64,000 nucleotides of DNA from Bacteroidota bacterium. Lineage in GTDB: Bacteria; Bacteroidota; Bacteroidia; Bacteroidales; UBA12077. Each line of letters begins with the position of its first letter. Position 1 is the stretch's first letter. Shown piece after piece: positions 53,581 to 60,770 of this stretch. Below the pieces are notes generated by a model. It was not told where the DNA came from and made no database searches. It saw nothing but the letters and a program-made list of their open reading frames with translations. A program made the translations under genes and the position numbers. The stretch spans positions 709,773 to 773,772 of the forward strand of contig JAHLLG010000001.1 of NCBI GenBank assembly GCA_020444275.1. The letters run 5' to 3'.

Positions 53581-56500
53581 ATGCTAAATAAAATCATAAA
53601 ATTTTCGCTAAATAACCGATTGTTGGTGGTTTTTGGGGCCGTAATGTTACTGGTTACAGGTGGAATAATGACCTCAAAAATGGAGGTTGATATTTTTCCT
53701 GAATTAACAGCACCAACAGTTGTTGTTATGACAGAAGCGCATGGAATGGCTCCTGAAGAAGTAGAGAAATTAGTTACATTCCCTATTGAAACTACGGTAA
53801 ATGGAGCTACGGATATTAGAAGAGTTCGTTCATCATCATCTATGGGATTTTCTATTGTGTGGGTCGAATTCGATTGGGGAACAGATATATATGATGCACG
53901 ACAAACAGTAAATGAACGATTAATTGCTGTTAAGGATCAGTTGCCTGAGCAAGCTGGAGATCCTTTTATTGCTCCTCAATCTTCTTTGTTAGGTGAAATC
54001 ATGTTGGTAGCTATTACATCAGACACTAAAACACCGATGGAATTAAGAACTATTGCTGAATGGAATTTAAGACCACGATTGCTATCTGTTGGAGGTGTTG
54101 CACAGGTTACAACAATTGGAGGTGAGTTTAAAGAGTACCAGATTCTCATGAATCCTGAATTAATGAAATACTATAATGTTTCGTTAAGTGAGTTAATCGA
54201 ATCATGCAAAGGTATGAACGAAAATGCAACAGGTGGATTTATTGAACAGCATGGTAATCAGTATATGGTGCGAGGAATTATCAGGACAAAAGATGTAGAG
54301 GAGATAGACAATGCTGTGGTGAAGATGGCCGATAATCATCCTATAAAAATTTCGGATATTGCTAAGGTAAAAATAGGTAGTGCGCCAAAAATTGGAGATG
54401 CCGCATACAAAAATGGAAAGGCAGTTATTTTATCTATCACAAAACAGCCGAATGTAAATACAATCGAACTTACAGAAAAGGTGAACGAGTCGTTGGCTGA
54501 TATTCAAAAGAATATTGGTGGCGATGTGGAATTTCATACCGATATCTATAATCAATCTGAATTTATCGAGGTTTCCATTAATAATGTAAAGAAAGCGCTA
54601 TTTGAAGGTTCGTTCTTTGTAATTATCATACTGTTCTTATTCTTAATGAATTACAGAACAACATTAATTTCGCTGTTAGCTATTCCTTTATCATTGTTGG
54701 TTTCAATAATTGTTTTAAAAGCACTGGGATTTACAATAAATACGATGAGCTTAGGAGGTATGGCTATTGCAATTGGTTCGTTGGTTGATGATGCCATTAT
54801 TGATGTGGAAAACGTGTACAAGAGATTGAGGCAAAATATTGGGAAAGATTCTAAACATCGTGAGAAGCCATTAAAGATTATTTACAATGCTTCTACAGAA
54901 ATCAGGTCTTCTATAATGAATGCAACTTTCATTATTATCGTTGCTTTTGTTCCTTTATTCTTTTTGGAAGGAATGGAAGGACGAATGCTGAAACCTTTGG
55001 GAATATCTTATATTGTTGCACTTTTTGCATCATTAGTTGTAGCCATTACAATTACTCCGGTTCTTTGTAGTTTGCTTTTAACCAACGAAAAACGTTTAAA
55101 AAGGCATAAGGAAGGAAGTTGGCTGGAACGCAAATTGAAGAAGGTTTACTTCGGTTCATTAAAATGGGTACTACATAAAAAGTCGATCGTTTTGGGAAGT
55201 GCAATAGGATTTTTCCTAATAGCTGTGTTATTTTTCACACAGTTGGGGAGTAATTTTTTACCTCCATTTAATGAAGGGTCGTTAACAATTAACTTAACAA
55301 CTTTACCGGGGGTATCGTTGGAAGAATCATATGCTCTGGGTAAAAAAGCAGATAAGATTTTACTGGGAATCCCGGAAATAAAAACGATTGCACGACGCAC
55401 AGGACGATCTGAGCTTGCTGAACACTCATTTGGAGTGAATGTTTCTGAAATTGATGTGCCCTTTGAATTACAAGATCGATCAAGAAAAGAATTTCTCCTT
55501 GATGTAAGACAGCAATTATCAACTATTAAAGGAGTTAGTGTTGAAGTAGGACAACCTATTACACACCGTATGGATCATATGCTTTCTGGCACAAAAGCAA
55601 ATATTGCCATTAAACTGTTTGGTAATGAGCTAAATGAAATGTACAAAGTTGCTACGAATATCAAAAATGAAATTCAAGAGATTGAAGGAATTGGCGATTT
55701 ATCGGTTGAGCAGCAAATTGAAATTCCTCAATTAAAGATCAAGCCTAAACGTGAAATGCTGGCTAAGTATGGTATTCAGTTAAATAAGTTCTGGGAATTT
55801 GTTAATTATTCTTTAGCAGGCGAGAAGGTATCCGATGTATTCGAGGATGAAAAGTCGTTTGATCTAATTCTTCGTTATGATGACGAACACAGGAATACCA
55901 TTGAAGCTATTCGAGAATCAATAATTGATACGTATGATGGTAAAAAAATACCGTTACATTATGTGGCAGATATTACTTCATCAGCAGGTCCAAATACGAT
56001 TAGTAGAGAGAATGTACAGCGTAAAATCGTTGTTTCGGTTAATGTTGCTGATCGCGATGTGGGAAGTGTTGTAGATGATATTAAACAACAAGTAAATGAA
56101 AGTATTGATTTACCTGAAGGTTATCGTATTGAATATGGAGGGCAGTTTGAAAGTGCCGAAACTGCTTCAAAAACGTTGGCTTTAACATCCGCCATAGCGA
56201 TTTTAATTATTTTCTTAATTCTTTACCAGGAGTTTAAAAGCTCTAAACTGGCAGGAATTATTTTGTTAAACCTGCCATTGGCATTAATTGGTGGAATAAT
56301 AGCTATTCGATTTTCATCAGGAAATTTGAGTATACCTTCCATTATTGGGTTTATTACATTGTTTGGTATTGCTACCCGAAATGGAATTCTGCTCGTTTCG
56401 AGGTATACAAATATGGAGGAAAAAGGATTATCAATTTATGATCGGGTTATAAGAGGATCATTAGATCGATTAAATCCAATCCTGATGACAGCTCTAACAG

Positions 56501-56676
56501 CTGCTCTTGCTCTTATACCATTGGCTTTAGCTGGTGATAAACCGGGGAACGAAATTCAAAGCCCTATGGCTGTTGTTATTTTAGGAGGTTTATTGAGTTC
56601 TACATTCTTAAATATTTATGTGGTACCAATTATTTATTTGTTAATGCACGAAAAGAAGGAGAGAAATGAAAAATAA
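53581..56676 (+). CDS. Heavy-metal RND efflux pump (CzcA/CusA family)
   Basis: A 1031-aa inner-membrane proton-driven transporter. It has the RND layout: N-terminal helix, two large periplasmic loops and helices 2-6 and 8-12. Helix 4 has AIGSLVDDAIIDVEN (Asp403-Asp404), the proton-relay region; this differs from the DFG-type helix 4 of zinc/cobalt HME1 pumps and from the CusA type. The metal specificity is therefore uncertain, though the His-rich partners suggest Zn, Co, Ni or Cu. It overlaps the next gene by 11 bp. Confidence 0.95.
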   Translation: MLNKIIKFSLNNRLLVVFGAVMLLVTGGIMTSKMEVDIFPELTAPTVVVMTEAHGMAPEEVEKLVTFPIETTVNGATDIRRVRSSSSMGFSIVWVEFDWGTDIYDARQTVNERLIAVKDQLPEQAGDPFIAPQSSLLGEIMLVAITSDTKTPMELRTIAEWNLRPRLLSVGGVAQVTTIGGEFKEYQILMNPELMKYYNVSLSELIESCKGMNENATGGFIEQHGNQYMVRGIIRTKDVEEIDNAVVKMADNHPIKISDIAKVKIGSAPKIGDAAYKNGKAVILSITKQPNVNTIELTEKVNESLADIQKNIGGDVEFHTDIYNQSEFIEVSINNVKKALFEGSFFVIIILFLFLMNYRTTLISLLAIPLSLLVSIIVLKALGFTINTMSLGGMAIAIGSLVDDAIIDVENVYKRLRQNIGKDSKHREKPLKIIYNASTEIRSSIMNATFIIIVAFVPLFFLEGMEGRMLKPLGISYIVALFASLVVAITITPVLCSLLLTNEKRLKRHKEGSWLERKLKKVYFGSLKWVLHKKSIVLGSAIGFFLIAVLFFTQLGSNFLPPFNEGSLTINLTTLPGVSLEESYALGKKADKILLGIPEIKTIARRTGRSELAEHSFGVNVSEIDVPFELQDRSRKEFLLDVRQQLSTIKGVSVEVGQPITHRMDHMLSGTKANIAIKLFGNELNEMYKVATNIKNEIQEIEGIGDLSVEQQIEIPQLKIKPKREMLAKYGIQLNKFWEFVNYSLAGEKVSDVFEDEKSFDLILRYDDEHRNTIEAIRESIIDTYDGKKIPLHYVADITSSAGPNTISRENVQRKIVVSVNVADRDVGSVVDDIKQQVNESIDLPEGYRIEYGGQFESAETASKTLALTSAIAILIIFLILYQEFKSSKLAGIILLNLPLALIGGIIAIRFSSGNLSIPSIIGFITLFGIATRNGILLVSRYTNMEEKGLSIYDRVIRGSLDRLNPILMTALTAALALIPLALAGDKPGNEIQSPMAVVILGGLLSSTFLNIYVVPIIYLLMHEKKERNEK

Positions 56677-57844
56677 AATGATTTTTATATTATCGGCCTT
56701 GATTTTTATGTCTGTAGATCTTTTTTCTCAGTCGTATGAAGAGATTCTGAATACCATTGAAAAAAATAATACTGATCTGCAGGCTGGCAGGAAATATGTT
56801 GAAAGTAAATCCTTTGAACATAAATTGGACAATGTGCCAGAAGGTCCTGAGTTGTCCTATGGATATTTCCCAAATAACTCAACTGTTCCCGGTACAAAAG
56901 AGGTATTCGAGGTGAGTCAGTCGTTTCAGATGCCTTGTTACTACCGAAACCAGGTGGCTTATTCAAAAATGTTAGTCGAACAGGAGGAGCTTAAATATAA
57001 AGTATTACAGCAAAACATATTACTGGAATCAAAGCGATTACTTATCGAATACATTGCCTTGATGAAACAATTAACAATAAACGATAAGCGACTAAAGTTT
57101 GCTGAAGATATCTATAATGCATATATGGTTCGTAGCGAGGTTGGCGATGTTAATGCACTGGAGCTGAATAAAACCAAATTGCACATGACACAGGTGCGAA
57201 AGAATCAGGAATTGTTGCGATCGGAAGTTTTATCAGTTAAAGAAAAGTTGAACAATTTGAATGGAGGTGAAAATCTTGAGCTCGACTTTAAGGATTATCC
57301 TACTGAACAATTAATTGAGCTCGATTCTCTGATTTTTAACCAGATGGCTGTTGATCCTGAAATCTTATATAATCAGAAAGCAACCGAAGCTGCCGAGAGA
57401 AACATTAAGGTAACCAAAAATTTACAACTACCTTCGTTCAGCATTGGATATGGTACAGAAACGGTTGCTGATGAAAAGTTTCAAGGATTTATGGTAGGTG
57501 TTTCTATTCCTTTGTGGAAAAGCAAAAGAGCAATACAATATGCGAAAGCAGAGTCAGGTTTTTATCAGCTAAATGCTTCCTCTGTAACTCAGAATAGAAT
57601 TAGCGATTCTAAAGTTAATTACGAAAAAGTACAATCTCTTAAATCGAGTTTAGAGAATTATCAGAATGTTCTGGGTTCAGTAAATAGTGAGGAGCTTTTA
57701 AGTAAGTCGTTGGAGCTGGGAGAAATATCTGTAATTGATTTCTTTACCGAAATGTTCTATTACTATGAGGTTTACGACGATTATCTTTCTGTTGAGAAAG
57801 AATATCATCGTGCATTGGCAGAACTTTATAAATACAGATTATAA
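56666..57844 (+). CDS. TolC family outer membrane channel of the metal efflux system
   Basis: A 392-aa TolC-type protein: signal peptide (1-21, DLFSQ end), long coiled-coil helices with the family's repeated pattern in each half (e.g. ELNKTKLHMTQVRKNQELLRS), and a strand region PSFSIGYGTE. Last gene of the adaptor-pump-channel operon and overlaps the pump gene. It is followed by a bidirectional terminator. Confidence 0.9.
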   Translation: MKNKMIFILSALIFMSVDLFSQSYEEILNTIEKNNTDLQAGRKYVESKSFEHKLDNVPEGPELSYGYFPNNSTVPGTKEVFEVSQSFQMPCYYRNQVAYSKMLVEQEELKYKVLQQNILLESKRLLIEYIALMKQLTINDKRLKFAEDIYNAYMVRSEVGDVNALELNKTKLHMTQVRKNQELLRSEVLSVKEKLNNLNGGENLELDFKDYPTEQLIELDSLIFNQMAVDPEILYNQKATEAAERNIKVTKNLQLPSFSIGYGTETVADEKFQGFMVGVSIPLWKSKRAIQYAKAESGFYQLNASSVTQNRISDSKVNYEKVQSLKSSLENYQNVLGSVNSEELLSKSLELGEISVIDFFTEMFYYYEVYDDYLSVEKEYHRALAELYKYRL

Positions 57845-57856
57845 ATAGCTATCCAA

Positions 57857-57901
57857 AAAAAAAATAGTAGATGAATAATACTCTTCATCTACTATTTTTT
57901 T
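57857..57901. terminator. Bidirectional terminator between the efflux operon and a small gene
   Basis: TAGTAGATGAA (57865-57875) and TTCATCTACTA (57884-57894) form a perfect stem with A-run on the left and T-run on the right. It can stop both the plus-strand efflux operon and the minus-strand 62-aa gene. Confidence 0.9.
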
Positions 57902-57915
57902 CTTCTAACCAACAA

Positions 57916-58104
57916 TTAATTTGTTTCACACGATCCTGCACCACATCCGCAGCTTACCCCTTTATTCTTTAAATCATCGGGATGATTTCGACAAGAACCA
58001 CCCCTGAATTCACCTTTCTTGGTAAAAATAAGTCGTACCGATAATGCAAGAACTGCAATTAAAACCAGTATAAGTGTAAGTAATAATAATTCTATAATTG
58101 GCAT
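57916..58104 (-). CDS. Small membrane protein with a Cys-rich tail (62 aa)
   Basis: One membrane helix (about 3-27), then a short basic part and a C-terminal Cys group: GSCRNHP, then SCGCGAGSC, four to five cysteines in 25 residues. The combination of one helix and clustered Cys resembles small membrane maturation proteins (NqrM-like or redox-chaperone-like), but I cannot assign it. The size and position at the end of a terminated region suggest a separate gene. Confidence 0.6.
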   Translation of the reverse strand: MPIIELLLLTLILVLIAVLALSVRLIFTKKGEFRGGSCRNHPDDLKNKGVSCGCGAGSCETN

Positions 58105-58201
58105 AATATTCTGTTTTATCTCTATAACAATTTAAATATGGGTGTGTTCATTAAGTTCTAGTATATTTAATATAATTTTATTAAAGGAATTTATTATTTT
58201 A

Positions 58202-58219
58202 GTGTTATAATATTAACAC
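58202..58219 (+). promoter_or_regulatory. Dyad sequence just before a beta-barrel gene
   Basis: GTGTTA (58202-58207) and TAACAC (58214-58219) form a perfect 6-bp inverted repeat with a 6-base spacer, 11 bp upstream of the start codon at 58231. Its position suggests an operator or a translation-controlling hairpin. Confidence 0.45.
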
Positions 58220-58230
58220 CAAAATAGATT

Positions 58231-58914
58231 ATGAAAAAACTACAGATGTTATTTATTGCAATGTGTTTTACATTGTTTAGTTATGCTGGATTACCAAATT
58301 CAAATATTAATTTGGGTAATGATGATCTCAATAAAGTGAGTATTTCTAACGATGAATCAGATTACCGTCTAAAATTGCTGAATGTGCAGGTTGATGCTTT
58401 AGGATTGGTGTTTTTCGGGCCACAACTTTCAGTTGATTTTCAGTTTGGTAATTTGGTAGCAGTTGGACCTTATGTTCGCTGGCACTATGCAGGTATTATG
58501 TATCGTGCAGTTGTTACCGATTGGTTTTCAGAAAATTCGAGTGTAGAGCCGGGAAGTTATTCATATGGAGCACAGGTGAAATTTTTAATTCCTACCGGTA
58601 ACGGACAGCATAGGCCATTTATAGGATTAACAGGAGAAAAATCGCAAGGTGAAGAGGTTTTTGATTCAGAAGATAATTCCGACAATGACCGAATAAATTC
58701 ATTTGAACAAAATATATTCAGTTTTAATTTTGGATACAGATATACTTCATCAGGAGCATTTAACTTATCGGTTAGCCTCGGTATTGGAATAGCACAGGAT
58801 ACCAAAAATATTGGATATTATGCTTCTCAGGAAGATTTTTATGATAGCTATGATTTAGAAACAAGAGTGCTACCAATGATTCAGCTTCAGTTAGGTTGGC
58901 AAATTGGTAAATAA
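58231..58914 (+). CDS. Outer membrane protein, beta-barrel-like
   Basis: A 227-aa exported protein with signal peptide (1-20, MKKLQMLFIAMCFTLFSYAG). The mature part has porin-like strands with Gly-rich turns (GPQLSVDFQFGNLVAVGPYV, FSFNFGYRYTSSG), and an aromatic-rich end (MIQLQLGWQIGK). No family is recognised. It is a single gene with a clear terminator, between the small Cys protein and the formate dehydrogenase operon. Confidence 0.7.
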   Translation: MKKLQMLFIAMCFTLFSYAGLPNSNINLGNDDLNKVSISNDESDYRLKLLNVQVDALGLVFFGPQLSVDFQFGNLVAVGPYVRWHYAGIMYRAVVTDWFSENSSVEPGSYSYGAQVKFLIPTGNGQHRPFIGLTGEKSQGEEVFDSEDNSDNDRINSFEQNIFSFNFGYRYTSSGAFNLSVSLGIGIAQDTKNIGYYASQEDFYDSYDLETRVLPMIQLQLGWQIGK

Positions 58915-58940
58915 CTATATAGAGTTACATATAAAGGAGA

Positions 58941-58968
58941 AAGTCTTGCAATTTGGCAAGGCTTTTTT
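58941..58968 (+). terminator. Terminator of the beta-barrel gene
   Basis: AAGTCTTGC (58941-58949) and GCAAGGCTT (58956-58964) form a 9-bp stem with one G-T pair, then T6. Confidence 0.85.
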
Positions 58969-59059
58969 AAATTAAAATCAATCTATATTGATTCTACATA
59001 TTGATATATTTCGATACTTGTCTTATATTTATAAGATACAAATACCTAAATACTTTTTT

Positions 59060-59524
59060 ATGGACAATAGGGATATTATTTCAAAGTTTGAGCAGAGAAA
59101 GGATAATATGCTTAACATTTTACACGCGGTTCAAAATAACAATCCCAACAATTATTTAACTACCGAAGATTTAAAACTTGTTGCAGAGTATTTAAATACA
59201 ACATATAGTTCAGTGTATGGTGTGGTTAAATACTATTCCATGTTTAGTTTAAAACCCAGGGGAAAATATGTTATCAGGGTGTGTAAGTCACCGTTGTGTC
59301 ACATGATGGATGGTGATAATCTAATGCAGGAAATAAAAGATATTATTGGAATTGGACTGGGAGAAACTACAGATGATTTAATGTTCTCAATCGAATCTTC
59401 TGAGTGTTTAGGCCATTGTGCCCATGCGCCGGTTATGATGATCAATGAGAAGGTGTATAAAAACCTCGATTCATTTAAGATTAAGAATGTATTTCAAAGT
59501 ATTAAACTTAACGAACAAAAATAA
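59060..59524 (+). CDS. NuoE-like [2Fe-2S] subunit of the formate dehydrogenase
   Basis: A 154-aa thioredoxin-fold subunit that carries electrons to NAD+. Four Cys ligands: Cys75-x4-Cys80 (VCKSPLCHMM) and Cys116-x3-Cys120 (ECLGHCAHAP), the NuoE/HndA pattern. I place the start at ATG 59060, which gives the usual short N-terminal helix; an in-frame non-ATG start at 58988 would add 24 residues including a hydrophobic stretch that is not family-like. First of three genes (gap 6 bp to the next). Confidence 0.9.
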   Translation: MDNRDIISKFEQRKDNMLNILHAVQNNNPNNYLTTEDLKLVAEYLNTTYSSVYGVVKYYSMFSLKPRGKYVIRVCKSPLCHMMDGDNLMQEIKDIIGIGLGETTDDLMFSIESSECLGHCAHAPVMMINEKVYKNLDSFKIKNVFQSIKLNEQK

Positions 59525-59530
59525 TTTATC

Positions 59531-60766
59531 GTGATTTCAGAATATAGAATAGCACTAAAAAATATTGATAAGTACGACCCAAATCAGATTGATGATTATA
59601 TTCAATTGGGAGGGTATGAGGCAATAAAAAAGGCACTTGGAAAAAAGCCAGAAGAAATTATTGAATCCGTTCTCAATTCAGGATTAAGGGGTCGTGGAGG
59701 AGCAGGGTTTTCTACAGGACTTAAGAATAAATTTACTAATCAATCCGAAGGTTTGGAAAAATATGTAGTTTGCAATGCTGACGAAGGCGAGCCTGGGACA
59801 TTTAAGGATCGCATTATCATGGAGAAAGATCCGCACATTCTTTTGGAAGGAATGATCATATCGGCTTATGCAATACAAGCATCTAAAGCATATATTTATA
59901 TAAGAGGCGAGTACACAGAATCTATTGAAAAATTAGAAGTTGCAATCAATCAGGCTCGCGAAAAAGGTATAATTGGAAAAAATATTTTTAATTCAGGATT
60001 CAATGTAGATTTTGAAATTAAATTAGGAGCAGGCTCTTATCTGTGTGGCGAAGAACTTACACTTATCGAATCGTTGGAAGGTAAACGCGGAAACCCAAGA
60101 ATTAAACCGCCATTTCCAGCCGAAAAAGGGCTGTTCGGAAAACCAACATTAATTAACAATGTGGAAACCTTTTCTCATATTCCATATATTATTGAAAAAG
60201 GTGCCGATCACTATAAGTCATTAGGAACCGAAAAATCTCCGGGGACAAAGGTTTTTACCATAAGTGGTGATGTTATTAAACCCGGATATTACGAAACAGA
60301 GATGGGTATTACACTTAGGCAACTAATCTATGATTTTGCCGGTGGAATGAAAAACGATAAGGAGTTTTATGCTGCAATTCTTGGTGGTGCAGCTGGAACA
60401 TTTGTTAATGAATCGGTTTTAGATACACCAATGGGTTACGATACCCTGAAAGAAAAGGGAGCTGTTCTGGGCTCAGGAGCAATTATGGTGATGTCAAAGG
60501 AACGCTCTATCTTTGATATGACACAATCTATCCTGGAGTTTTTTAAACACGAATCATGCGGTAAATGTGTACCATGCAGAGTGGGCATGCCTCAGTTATT
60601 ATTATTAATGGATAGAGTAAAACGAAATGAGCTAGGTCGTGTTGAAGCGTTAGACTTGTTACTATACGAATCAGAGTATATGGCAAAGAGTTCACTTTGT
60701 CCACTGGGCCAGTCTCCTATTCTTCCAATAAAAAGTATAAAACAATATTTCGAAAAACAATTTTAA
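59531..60766 (+). CDS. NuoF-like flavin subunit of the formate dehydrogenase
   Basis: A 411-aa NADH-oxidising/reducing subunit with FMN and one [4Fe-4S] cluster. The GTG start is the only one giving normal length. The FMN-binding GLRGRGGAGF (51-60) and NADEGEPGTFKDR (82-94), the NAD site (GAGSYLCGEE, later), and the cluster ligands Cys343, Cys346, Cys349 and Cys390 (ESCGKCVPCR and SSLCPLGQ) are present. It follows NuoE-like gene by 6 bp and precedes fdhA by 4 bp. Confidence 0.95.
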   Translation: MISEYRIALKNIDKYDPNQIDDYIQLGGYEAIKKALGKKPEEIIESVLNSGLRGRGGAGFSTGLKNKFTNQSEGLEKYVVCNADEGEPGTFKDRIIMEKDPHILLEGMIISAYAIQASKAYIYIRGEYTESIEKLEVAINQAREKGIIGKNIFNSGFNVDFEIKLGAGSYLCGEELTLIESLEGKRGNPRIKPPFPAEKGLFGKPTLINNVETFSHIPYIIEKGADHYKSLGTEKSPGTKVFTISGDVIKPGYYETEMGITLRQLIYDFAGGMKNDKEFYAAILGGAAGTFVNESVLDTPMGYDTLKEKGAVLGSGAIMVMSKERSIFDMTQSILEFFKHESCGKCVPCRVGMPQLLLLMDRVKRNELGRVEALDLLLYESEYMAKSSLCPLGQSPILPIKSIKQYFEKQF

Positions 60767-60770
60767 GGTT

